Shown: positions 23,523 to 33,443 of the stretch, in pieces | Numbering within the stretch: position 1 is the stretch's first letter | Layout: the number at the start of each line of letters is the position of its first letter | NCBI GenBank assembly: GCA_030295235.1 | Contig: AP026145.1 | Span: 374,501-438,500 of the forward strand | Reading direction: 5' to 3' | DNA from: Fistulifera solaris | Taxonomy: Eukaryota; Bacillariophyta; Bacillariophyceae; Naviculales; Stauroneidaceae | Length of the DNA stretch: 64,000 nucleotides | Made by a program: the position numbers and the translations under genes | The notes under the pieces: model-generated | What the model was told of the DNA's origin: nothing | Databases searched by the model: none | The model's input: only the letters and a program-made list of their open reading frames with translations

Positions 23523-23640
23523 CGATCCCCGGGGATCGAGCCCCCGCTTGCGGGAAGGCGGGAAGGGCGAGAACGAAAAAAGCCCCCCGCAGGGGCTAGA
23601 CGCCGAAGGCGGCTAGTAAAAATAACGCCGGCGACCGGCG
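23523..23640. repeat. Cluster of five perfect hairpins in a GC-rich island
   Basis: Directly after the GT tract: CGATCCCC/GGGGATCG (23523-23538), CCCGC-TT-GCGGG (23543-23554), AGCCCC-CCGCA-GGGGCT (23581-23597), CTAG-A-CGCC-GAA-GGCG-G-CTAG (23596-23616) and CGCCGG-CGA-CCGGCG (23626-23640). The stretch 23520-23670 is much richer in GC than its surroundings. It lies 3' of the minus-strand gene at 23831-25018. Role unknown; terminator, structured RNA or mobile-element end are all possible. Confidence 0.7.
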
Positions 23641-23830
23641 ACGAAAGCCACGACGAGAGACGCGGCGCGGCGAAGTCGATTGACCAAGACCACTGCGACA
23701 GAGAACTATTTCCTGCGTGATGTGGCGCTATAAAAACAATAACTTCGGCTATTGCTGCGAAAAGCGCAAGCTACAACTCCACAATAACTCTTCTTTCTCT
23801 TGATACACTCTCTTTATTATTATATCACTA

Positions 23831-25018
23831 TTACAATTCACAAAATGGCGGGAGAATGCTCGCATCAACCTTTCGGAAGGCTCTTTTCGAAAAGAGTCGC
23901 GCATCCACTTCACAAATCCCCAAATTCTCCGCGGACTTTTTCCAATACTCTTTACCTGTACCTACATTGACGGATTTCGTTCGTTTCAAATGAATGAGTC
24001 GCTCACGTACCTCATCGGGGATGGACTGGCAACGACCCCCGTCAAAATGATTCTTCGACATGTTCTGGGCGGCTTGGTAAATCCCTTCCAAGGTCGCTGG
24101 ATAATACACCGAACCCCGGGGACGAGCGTCGTACGGGACTTTGGCGCAATGCACGCACATCACTCCCACCTGACGGGCCGTAATTGGTTTGTTGCGTCCT
24201 TGCACTTTGCCTCCTTTGCGGGCGCGTTCCGTTTCGACGTACACAATTTGTTGTCGTAGATAGGATTGGTACTCCGACAAGACGTACTTTTCGTCTTCGG
24301 AAAAGACGGGTACAATGGAATCGCCTTCACGGCAGGTTTTGGGTAGATTGCGATCGGATTGTTTGGGTGACGGCTTTTTGTCGGGAAGAGAAGCAGGCGG
24401 GATGGCGGGCGACGTGACGGTCTTGGAAAACGGCGGCGGCGACCGAAGGCCATCTCCAGTATCTCCTGTCAGGACTTGAGAAGCAGTGGCAAGTGATAGA
24501 AAGGAAGTAGGAGCACTTGGTGCTTCTGGGATACCATTGAACCGTAACGATAACTCGCGCAGGGAGTTGTTTTGACCCGCCAGGATGTATCGAAGCAACT
24601 CGTTGGGGAGTGCAGTCGACGACAGCGGATTCTCTAATGGCAAAGTCTGACGAGTGTTCAACAAATGTTGCGCAGCAATATTCGCTTGTGAGTTGGAGTT
24701 CAACAGATTCGGCAAGGTGAGATCCGAGGGTGCCAAAAGATTCGAGGTGGGGGCCGTGTTTAAGAGCGTATTTTGCCACGGCACATGCAATTGATCTACG
24801 GCGGTGTTATTTGCTAAGAGATGCCGCAGCAATAAAGTTTGAACCAAATCGCGTTCGTTGCTAGCATGGATTTGATTTTGATTTATCGAATGATGTAAAG
24901 CATGCAAAGTAGCATCGTCCATGAGATCCAGTAATCCCAATACATTCATTGAAGGTAAAGAAGACGACTGTTGACTTCCCGTCCTATTGTGATAGTAAGG
25001 ATTATTCGAATCCGTCAT
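23831..25018 (-). CDS. Unknown protein with C-terminal Cys/His module (diatom-type family)
   Basis: 395 residues in one intact frame from MTDSNNPYYH. The first 200 residues are Asn/Gln/Leu-rich and low in complexity. The C-terminal 170 residues are well structured. VLSEYQSYLRQQIVYVE is followed by GVMCVHCAKVP, then PRGSVYYPATLEGIYQAAQN, NHFDGGRCQSIP and a basic helix. The CxxC, H and C spacing suggests zinc binding. I recall this module from many unannotated diatom proteins, often with a similar low-complexity N-terminus, but I cannot name a Pfam family. A nuclear or nucleic-acid role is only a guess. Hairpin clusters flank the gene on both sides (23523-23640 and 25072-25156). Confidence 0.75.
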   Translation of the reverse strand: MTDSNNPYYHNRTGSQQSSSLPSMNVLGLLDLMDDATLHALHHSINQNQIHASNERDLVQTLLLRHLLANNTAVDQLHVPWQNTLLNTAPTSNLLAPSDLTLPNLLNSNSQANIAAQHLLNTRQTLPLENPLSSTALPNELLRYILAGQNNSLRELSLRFNGIPEAPSAPTSFLSLATASQVLTGDTGDGLRSPPPFSKTVTSPAIPPASLPDKKPSPKQSDRNLPKTCREGDSIVPVFSEDEKYVLSEYQSYLRQQIVYVETERARKGGKVQGRNKPITARQVGVMCVHCAKVPYDARPRGSVYYPATLEGIYQAAQNMSKNHFDGGRCQSIPDEVRERLIHLKRTKSVNVGTGKEYWKKSAENLGICEVDARLFSKRAFRKVDASILPPFCEL

Positions 25019-25071
25019 GGCGCGATTGTAACGAATGGTTATTGTTTTGAAATCAGGCGTATCTTGTTGTA

Positions 25072-25156
25072 AAAAACCGAAGGTTTTTCACAATACGCAG
25101 ATACGGAATGCCGAAGGCGAAACCTTGCCAGCGACCGGAACGAAGGCTCTTTCGTT
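25072..25156. repeat. Second hairpin cluster upstream of the Cys/His gene
   Basis: AAAAACC-GAA-GGTTTTT (25072-25088), GCC-GAA-GGC (25110-25118) and AACGAA-GGCTCT-TTCGTT (25139-25156). Two of the three use the same GAA loop as a stem in the 23.6-kb cluster. They lie 54-138 bp upstream of the start codon. Confidence 0.6.
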
Positions 25157-26654
25157 GGTTGCAGTTTTTCGTTTTTGCAGATAAGGGCTGGTTACTTTTT
25201 CGAAGGTCCCCTCGTTCAAACAGTACATATTTCTACGTTACTACATTATGCCGTTATAGTCGAAACTTGTTTTGGTCAATCGACCTCCGCCGCGATAAAA
25301 GCACGACGACCATGGCGAAACGCCGTTCATGTTGCTATAACTTGTGCTAAAGGCTGCGCATTTCTCTCAAACCTGAGATATATAATTCTCTCACGGTAGG
25401 AACGCATCTCGCCGAAAATGAGAGAAAATGGCGCCACTGGGATGAAGTTTTCGGCTTTCACGTCGATTTTCTACGGTGAAAAGAACGGGTAGAATCGAAT
25501 CATGACCGTCACAACCCAATCGACTCTGACAAAAGTAAAACAGCCATTATAACCGCTTAATTCTAATTATATAATAACAATAAAAACAATGTCAAGAAAT
25601 CATTGTTTAATCGATCGGCGCCCCATCATGTTTAGGCTTGACTTGTGCGTTGTTTTACCATGGTGAGTTTTTTGTTCTATGGATTACTGTAACTCAGAGT
25701 GTACTGATACGGAGCTATCGCGACAGGACCTCTCTGCGTGTAACCAGCCCTTAAAGGAAATGACACTGGAACCTGGTGCTCTGTCTGGAAGAGTATGAAT
25801 TAATCCGCGCTCCAACAGGCCCTATTCCCGGTGCGGCCGCGGAAGACATTTTAGATATATGCGTTGGATTGCGTTACGACGAGAGAAGACATGATTGCCG
25901 TAGGAAAAGAAACTCTTCTCAGACTATAACATTTTAGGTACAGACGTTCAAGATAATCGTGAAGCAAGTATCTAAATCCGAAAGAGCGAAGACAGAAGAC
26001 GGATTTAATTACCACACCGTTTCTATCATCAAGAAGTAGATAGGGAACTTTAGACAGGCTTCTTGCTTCTTGATTTACAGAGCAGTTAGCAGTTAAGTAC
26101 AATGTACAAGTACAACCGCCACTCCCTCCTTCAACGGACTGCCGTGGGCAAATCAAATGCTCTAACCCTCTCCCTTTGGTTTCAACTATGCCCTCGGCCC
26201 AACGCCAAACGCACGCAGAAACGGGACCGCTTACTATACTCGTAGACTGTATAGCTAATTTTTTCTACTATAGCTATGGATAGTACTTTGGACCTTTCTT
26301 CCAAACAATTCTGGCCATCTGTGTCTTGTACTTCTACCGTACAGTGACGAATGTCTGGTTCTGGAGGTCACCGGGTTCTTTTTTGGCACTCGATTCTTGC
26401 TTTGTGCGAGCGCGCCGCGAAATTGATAGGGGCCTTTTTTGGCTAAATTTGTTTTCGTAGAGGGCATTGAGTACATTATGAGCAACAGCTATTTTTCTTG
26501 TATTTAATAAAAAGTAGTTTTGGAGATGGGTTTGCGGGCTGGCGTAGGTTGCAGTGCAGGTGCAGCGCATTGGCTTTGGCTCACCAATAAAAACCCCACA
26601 AAATTTTTCGGTCGTCGCTCAACAACAATAGAAATAACAACAGGTTTTGTCGAG
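25157..26654. other. Intergenic region, no gene recognised
   Basis: About 1.5 kb. It contains an AT-rich stretch (25555-25590), the word CCTCTCCCTTTGG (26168-26180), and otherwise unremarkable sequence up to the acyl-CoA reductase start. I found no tRNA, no protein-like frame and no tandem repeat. Confidence 0.4.
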
Positions 26655-29129
26655 ATGACGGACGCCAACCGAAGCACCATGTCTCCTCCAATGCTCAGCA
26701 TCCTCTTGGTCGGCATTATCGCGCTGAAATCGAGCCCTTATCTATCGGTATTTGTGGTTCCGTTTGGTGTTACGGCGCTCTGTGTCTTCGCCTTTTAGCG
26801 GGCGTCGTACTCTTTGTGGACCGTTACACACGTAAAGAACTGCGTCAGAGTTGTGAGGCTACGGAGCATTTGTGTGAATTGTCCAAAGGCATCCCTCCGT
26901 CGGCGCAAAGCCTCGAAGACTTTGACAGAATTTCCAACGAGATGGGACTTTCGGCGCTCTGGAAAAAAGAAATTCAAGGAAACGAAAAAGTCTTCAAGAT
27001 TCTTCTCACCGGAGTCACTGGATACGTCGGGAAAGCCTTTCTTTTCAACTCTTGCGAGAAATCGCTAACGCTGAGAAGAATGCAAAGAAAAAGCTTCCTC
27101 ACAAGGTCTACGTCATGGCGCGCGGCAACGCTCGCAAAAACCTTTCCGCGGCGACACGACTTTCGATGATTCGCGACGAACCCATGTTTGCTCCTTACAA
27201 GGAACAGTGGGATGCGGTTGTCATGGCGGCCGAGTCGGGGGATTTACAAGATGAAAACTGCGGCATGTCCCGTGAGACGCTCGACATGCTTAGAGCCGCC
27301 GAATTGACGCACATTGTTCACTGCGCGGCGGACGTGAACTTCAACCGCCCCATCCCCGAGGCCGCTGGAATGAATATTTCTCCGGCGCTCAAGCTGCAAA
27401 AAATGTCCAAGGAATGGCCAACCTGCACTCGATTCGTTCATTGCTCGACTTGTTTCATCAACCCCGAGTGTGGCACGGAAGACAATCCTCTTCCCGAAAA
27501 GTTGTATTCGTTGGGAAAATACGATCCTCAAGACATTTATGACTCGATGCGCGGTGACCAAGAACTTGCTTTGAAAGTGAAGAAAGAATTCGACTTTCCC
27601 AACAACTACTGTTTCACGAAATGCGTCGCCGAGCATTTGGTGGCCCGCAACAACGACGACGAAAAAGTAGAGCTTCGTATCGTGCGTCCTGCCATTGTGG
27701 GACCGGCTTGGTTACTTCCCAAGCGAGGCTGGAACGGCGATAAACCCTCGACAATTTCGGGTGTATTTTTGCTGTGGGGAACGCGGGTCATTCGTTTTGC
27801 ACCGGTCGTGACCTCGCCCATGCCGGTCATTCCGGTGGACGTGGTGGCCGCTTGCATCGTCAATGCCATGGTCGCGCCTCCGGCCAAAAAGGTCGCGGAC
27901 AAGTACCCGCTCAGTGTACGTAACATCATCTGGTCACACAAGTCTCCGAAACAGTTCATGTCGGGCTTGCGCATGGCCAAGTCGGCGATTCATGCGGCCA
28001 TGTCAATTGGTCATTTTACTACCACGGAAGCGTCAGTCTCCTACATGCTCTTGGACTTGGTTGTCAAAATTCCGTTCTTGTTTAGCTTCCTTCATGCTGT
28101 ATTCAACTTGGGACCCCTTTACCTGCTCAAGTTTGTGTGTTGGGTCGTCAAAACGGCAGGAATCAAGTCGGTTCTTGAAAAGGTCCCCGTCGTGCAACTC
28201 TTCAAATTCTCGGATATGCTGAACTTGTACAAACCTTTCATGGGCCGCGTCTACAAATTTGCGAGCACCATCGATGTGCCGGAAACGTTCGACAATGATT
28301 GCTACGTTGCTGGTCTAATCACGGCCACCCACTCCTTCTGGGTGAAAATGTTCCCCGGAACTGTGCAAGATCTCCGATTCCTGGAGTTGCTTCCCAAGGG
28401 CCGATTGGATTTCTGGTGGGCCATGACGCAGCCGTCGCAAACCTTCCAAAACAAGATGGTTGGTTTCTTGGCTTGCAAAATTCTACGAGCGACCTGCTCC
28501 AGTGCCGAATTTGACTTTCACTCGGCGGACGAGGTGCTGCGCTTGATGGTACAGTTGGAAAAGTCCATGGCAAGCCAAAAGCACTCACTGTGCTTCGCTT
28601 CTACCCGCAAATCGGTTCTCGACTTTATTCTTGTCAAGTTTCTTGCCTTCAACTTGTCCGCCATGGGATTTGACATCCCAACAGTTTTGTCCAAGACCGA
28701 GTTCGAGGATGCTGGCCTTTCGAAGAAGCTCGATGCCGTATCACGGAACTACGACAGACATGCATCGATCGCGGCCTTTATGGAACGAACAGGACCCAGC
28801 AAAAGCTAAATGCTACTGCTGTACAAAAAATTGCCCAGATGGCAAACGTCGATGACGTTATCATGATACCGACTTGTATGGAGCACCAAGGACTGAATGA
28901 CAGTGAAGTTCTACTGCAAGCTGTTCGAACGAACAGCGATGTTAGCCTCAATGACATGGTTTCTCTTTATTGGAAGATCTGTGTTCTCAAGCAGGCTAAG
29001 CCTGTGTCACTTGGTGATGTCCGAATTTCTTTCGGATCTCCATTTGAGCTGCAGGCTAATTCCGACACCGAAAAAGTTGTTCAAAGAGTGTACTCCGAAT
29101 TGGATCGCGTATCAAGCGCTTCTAGCTAA
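26655..29129 (+). CDS. Fatty acyl-CoA reductase-like SDR protein, three frame breaks
   Basis: Extended short-chain dehydrogenase of the fatty acyl-CoA reductase / male-sterility type, which reduces acyl-CoA to alcohol (or aldehyde) with NADPH at membranes. It starts at MTDANRSTMS with two hydrophobic segments before residue 60. The Rossmann motif is ILLTGVTGYVGKAF. The family boxes THIVHCAADVNF, FVHCSTCFIN and the catalytic YxxxK (NNYCFTKCVAEHLV) are present, followed by IVRPAIVGPAW. The C-terminal half has hydrophobic stretches and ends VSLGDVRISFGSPFEL...SASS. The frame changes at TTTT 26793-26796, TTTT 27043-27046 and AAAA 28801-28804; one added base at each gives 826 codons. Each join is natural (for example GKAFLF then QLLREIANAEK). 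Substrate chain length unknown; a wax-ester or fatty-alcohol role is inference. Confidence 0.8.
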
Positions 29130-29294
29130 AAGCTCGCATTAAATGAGCTTGGTAAAATCTTAATCTATATGTTTTCATCCCTATTCAATCTACTATTTTA
29201 CTACAAAAATTTCTACGTTGGTAATTGAATACTCAATTTAGAATGTGTCGTGCGTTGATCCCACATTTCCCACCAATGACAAGATAGTTAGTGA

Positions 29295-30954
29295 CTACTT
29301 GTTTTTTGACCTCGATGAAGTCCGTTTGTTCGTTGCAACCGTTCTCGGTCGCGAGCTTCCCCTTGCACCGCCCCGAGAAGATGGCCCGAGTCTACTGGGA
29401 CCGCGGCCAGCTTTGGTGCTTGGACTGGTTTGCTGTTGGGCATAATCTGATTTTCGCGACGACAATCCATCAATTGGCTGACCGGACGTGACAGCGCGCT
29501 CGATGGCATTCGCGAGCACTTTATCACGCTTTGCTACTAACGCAGTGACTTTTCCTTTCTGTCCTTGTCGCGCGGTTCTTCCGGTTCTGTGTAAGTAATC
29601 CAGTGCATTCAGGGGAAAGTCAAACAAGACCACATGGTCTACCGTCGGAATATCGAGTCCTCGCGCTGCCAAATCCGTGCACACCAGTACTTGGTTTTGA
29701 TCACTGCTGCGAAACAATTTCAGATTCTCCAAACGAGCAGCCGAGTTGAGTTCTCCATGGTAAGCCAACGATGGAACAGATACTTCTGAAAGTGCAAATT
29801 GCACGGCTCGGCAAGAAGCGGCAGTGTTGCAAAACACCATTGTACGTGCGGACCTTTGTGACGCCAGCAAATCCAGCAATAGATTAATTTTGTCCGAGCC
29901 ACCCACATCGACGAATACTTGCTGCAAATGTGGAACTGTTTGATGTAGTCCTTTCGCTTTTAACACTTTCATTTTGGGAAGAAGCAAGAGTGGTTGATTC
30001 GGGGCCGATGGCTTGGCTGCCGTATTCGTTTGATGGTGCTTCTTCGCGCCCACCAGTTCATCGTCGCCCAAAATTTTTTGGATGGCCTGTGTCATGGTGG
30101 CGGACGTGAAGACCAACCGCGGAGCATCCACCTGCAAGTCCGTAGCGGGGTCGATCCCTTTTGGCCAGCTTGCTTGTGATACATAATCGGATACAGCAAT
30201 TCACGCAAGTCACCCACGAATCCCTGTTCGACAATGGTATCCATCTCATCCAGTACAATGTGTTGCACTCGGCTGAGATATATGTTACCGTCTTTCCAGT
30301 GTTTCAAAAGTCGTCCCGGGGTAGCAACTACAATATCAATGGGACGGTCGAGATCCTGTCGTTGTCGACCATACGACTTGCTACTCCCGTACAGTCCACC
30401 CGCACAAGAAAGCTTCAAACCATGACATATCTGCTTGACAATTCCAGTAATTTGCACAACAAGTTCTCGCGTTGGCGCTAAAATAATGAGTCTCGGTCGC
30501 TTGCTGGGACGTTCGCCATCTGTCGATACGTCATGTAGTTTACACAGTTGCAAGAGAGGCAAGGCGTAGGCGAGCGTTTTTCCCGACCCCGTCGCGGCTA
30601 GAAATGAAACATGATCTTTTGTTTTAATACAGCAGGAATAGCGAGTTTCTGGACCGGCGTTGGAGAAGTGAATCCGAGTTCGTCGCGCACAAAGTCGGAC
30701 AGAAGAGGCCACAAACCCAGACTATTCCATGTGACGGATTTTCCGCCGTCTGTCTCTTCCTGAGATTGCTCTGGATTCGTAAAAGGAGCTCTGCTTTTCG
30801 AGAATGCGGAAGCGTCGTTCGTAGCGAAACATCGAACGCGCGGAGCAGATTGTAACAAGAACGTGTTGTCCGACGGAACGACAATGTTCGCAGCGAGCTT
30901 CCTTCGATCAAAACGTCGTAATGCGGTGAAGCATCGCGCCCTTCCTGCAATCAT
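29295..30954 (-). CDS. Organellar DEAD-box RNA helicase, two frame breaks
   Basis: ATP-dependent RNA helicase of superfamily 2. The N-terminus (MIAGRARCFTALRRFDRRKL) is Arg-rich and free of acidic residues, as in a mitochondrial presequence. Motifs in order: Q-motif region (GFTSPTPVQKLAIPA), Walker A ATGSGKT, Ia PTRELVVQ, ATPGRL, motif II DEMD instead of DEAD, SAT, MVFCNT, ARGLDIP, HRTGRTAR. The C-tail is basic and Ser/Arg/Gly-rich, as in RNA-binding extensions. Frame changes at TTTT 30617-30620 and CCC 30156-30158; one added base at each gives 554 codons. An upstream in-frame TTG is ignored in favour of the first ATG. Probable role: organellar RNA or ribosome maturation (inference). Confidence 0.86.
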
Positions 30955-31794
30955 GACAAATATTATTATCCAAAAGAGGTCATGATCACCAATCAAAGGA
31001 GGAAGATTGGGAAAAATCTTGCAGAATGCAATTTTGAGAGGCTTGCGATGGCGGGTGAGCGATGGCCATCAAGCATTTCTGCATGGACGTCAAGCATTTT
31101 ATTGGCGGCAATTATTTTACGTGAGGCGGTGGTCGAAGGACAGACATCCTTGCACCCGACTAACTAATATTTCAATCACGTACGTTTCTCAACTTCGTTT
31201 CCCATTCACTAGTGATAACGAAGTATTTTTGTTCCTGTCAACCGCTTATTCTTTCGCTGCCTAGTACATCCTTGCTCATCAAGTTTATCACATGCAGGGG
31301 TGAGCAAATATATACGATAAAGCAACGAACTAAAAAAACGTCGAACGCAAATGGAAGGCCGAATATGATTCCATTCTAACTTGCTTTCCGCAAAACTCAT
31401 ATCTTTCTGACTGGCATTTGGCATTCGAGTTTGCTACTTTGGACGTGAGATTCATCAACGAACTGCCACTTTGAATGGGAAATTTCCCCAGATCTCAAAA
31501 ATTACTATAGGCCAAAGTGTTGTCCGTTTTCTCCAAGACTAGTTTCTCAGTCACGAGGTGCATACTGTTTCGATACGTAGAAATGTGTTTTTTCGGATAA
31601 ACGACAATATAATCCATCACAAAGCTATAATAACGATTTTGCTGACCCATGATTGTCGATTGCTGAATACGTTCCATAATGATCACGTAGAGTTGTTGGT
31701 CGTAGCAATTATGGACATTGGACTAATTACCATCATGTAAACAGTAGATTACTTTTTTTGTGACTGAACTGAATGTAATCACGCATATTCACAT
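30955..31794. other. Intergenic region with one CAGTCACGAG motif
   Basis: 840 bp upstream of the helicase. CAGTCACGAG lies at 31548-31557. AT-rich toward the right; no gene seen. Confidence 0.4.
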
Positions 31795-32025
31795 CCCCAG
31801 ATTTTCTGAACGCTCATATTTTCTGGGAACGTGAAAATACCTACGGAGTATTTTCTGGAAACGTGAAAATCAAGGAAATAACACGGTGGGAATACCACTC
31901 GCCCACATTTTCTGGACACGTAAAAACGACTCCTCGCCCATATTTTCTGGACACGTAAAAACGACTCCTCGCCCATATTTTCTGGACACGTAAAAACGAC
32001 ACACCCACATTTTCTGGACAAGTGT
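31795..32025. repeat. Minisatellite built on TTTTCTGGACACGTAAAA
   Basis: Units of 35 bp, CCCAYATTTTCTGGACACG plus TAAAAACGACTCCTCG, start near 31902, 31937, 31972 and 32004, with more diverged copies to the left (31800-31870: TTTTCTGGGAACGTGAAAA and TTTTCTGGAAACGTGAAAA). It ends about 140 bp before the next start codon. Confidence 0.85.
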
Positions 32026-32166
32026 CAAACTGTAACAATTGTTTGGAGTTTATGGACTTGGGATAACCTTATCACAAACGAATAGATCATTATTCGTTAC
32101 TCATCCGACTGAAACTGTCATCTTTCTTTGTTGCTTGATTGACTGAATCGCCCTTTGCACACAAAG

Positions 32167-32709
32167 ATGACGGGGAAAACGAGCCGATACATTTGGATCG
32201 TTTGCTTGATCAGTGGTGTCATGCTGACATCTTCCTTCACCGCGCCGTCCCGGCGGCCGCACACTTCTTTGATCCGACCGCCCTTTTGTAAAGAAACAAA
32301 CTTGCATCTTGCACTCACGGAGTTTTCTTCTTCCATTATCATGGCGGAAACTGAATCGTGGCGTCAGTATGTTCCATTGGCCGTCAGCGCCTTGGTGATT
32401 TTGGACATTCTACTGGGGTCACCGGCAGCGAATTCTGTCATGGATCTCATGCGGGCCCAAGAGAACGATGATGATGCAGAAGCGCCGCGATCGGAAAAAC
32501 GACAAACTGTCGTCAATACGGCGGAACGGGTCGACTCCATGGCGGTAGCCCAGGCAGCCATTGACAAAGCCAATGCTACTCTGGAGTTGAAACGATTTCT
32601 GGAAGAACAGAAAACGGATTGGGATAAAATGGAAGATATACGAAAGAAGATGGATCGACAAATGCAAGAACTGGATGAGAAAATAAAGGAACAGAGGGAA
32701 CAATCGTAA
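32167..32709 (+). CDS. Small plastid-targeted coiled-coil membrane protein, unknown
   Basis: 180 residues from ATG 32167 (MTGKTSRYIWIVCLISGVML). A signal peptide ends at TSSFTAPSRR, similar to the ASAFAP cleavage motif of diatom plastid precursors, and is followed by a basic transit stretch. One hydrophobic segment (YVPLAVSALVILDILLG) is followed by a long charged helix (LELKRFLEEQKTDWDKMEDI and onward) likely to form a coiled coil. Single intact frame. Function not recognised. Plastid targeting is inference from the presequence only. Confidence 0.65.
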   Translation: MTGKTSRYIWIVCLISGVMLTSSFTAPSRRPHTSLIRPPFCKETNLHLALTEFSSSIIMAETESWRQYVPLAVSALVILDILLGSPAANSVMDLMRAQENDDDAEAPRSEKRQTVVNTAERVDSMAVAQAAIDKANATLELKRFLEEQKTDWDKMEDIRKKMDRQMQELDEKIKEQREQS

Positions 32710-33443
32710 TCGAGTCAACTTGTCGATGATTCTAGTGGCGACGTTATATGGGCATGCAACAAAATTCAGCCCGCTATTGCAATTTATTATTTTCAGGAAC
32801 ACACAATACACAAGGGGAACGCTTGTCAAGGACGACAGTATCTACAAGAAATCGTGTTGAAAGGATGAGATCGTACATTATACAGTAGCAAACCAGTTGT
32901 CGAATTGAGCTTTAACAATCATTCTATTCCTTTTAGTATGACTTTCATGCGTATTTTAGTAGCCATCATCGTAGCGTTTATAGTATACTTCACAGGAATG
33001 GTCCCCTTTTCCAATCAAGCCCGTGTTGTAACGTCGCAGAAACAACACAATATAAACGAACTTGGTCCAGGTATATGGCCAAAGACACCGTTAACGACGA
33101 ATTGATCATTTGAAAGCAACACAGTGAACAGGACAGAGTATCTCACTCACATTGTGGGCCCTGGGTCACAGAGATAATATTATAAAACTCCGAAAAAAGC
33201 TACGTAGCAAATGCCGGGACTGAAATTGAGTCAAATGTAGGGACAGTATTATACTCTAAATCGGATAGTAGAAGGGTCACAAAAGACTTCACCCAGGAAA
33301 ATTATGACCTTTGCACTGACGACAACTATTTTTATTCCCCTTCCAAGACAAAAACAAGAAACAAGGATCGGGAACCTTTTTATTAAAAACAAAGTATTTC
33401 ATTTGTTTGAGCCGACCGAAACATTGAAGCAGTAAAAGTCAGC
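32710..33443. other. Intergenic region with a possible small ORF
   Basis: 730 bp. At 32938-33105 an ATG-initiated frame of 55 residues (MTFMRILVAIIVAFIVYFTG) encodes a single-helix peptide. It is preceded by CCTTTTAG, an acceptor-like sequence, so it could be a small gene or a last exon. TGCCGGGACTGAAATTGAGTCA lies at 33212-33233. Confidence 0.4.
32938..33105 (+). CDS. Possible short single-helix membrane protein (55 aa)
   Basis: The frame begins ATGACTTTCATGCG. It has one clear hydrophobic stretch (ILVAIIVAFIVYFTGMV) followed by a polar tail ending PKTPLTTN. Small one-helix proteins of this kind exist in photosynthetic and respiratory complexes, but nothing here identifies one. Could be chance. 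Confidence 0.25.
   Translation: MTFMRILVAIIVAFIVYFTGMVPFSNQARVVTSQKQHNINELGPGIWPKTPLTTN

Noticed and set aside
23518-23540. Cloning-site-like word GGTACCGATCCCCGGGGATC
   Set aside because: It contains KpnI- and SmaI-type sites, but flanking sequence does not match a vector polylinker that I recognise. I keep it as part of the hairpin cluster and mention contamination only as a possible refutation.
23575-23600. Bacterial-style intrinsic terminator (A-run, AGCCCC/GGGGCT stem)
   Set aside because: No T-run follows the stem on either strand in the required place, and the setting is eukaryotic.
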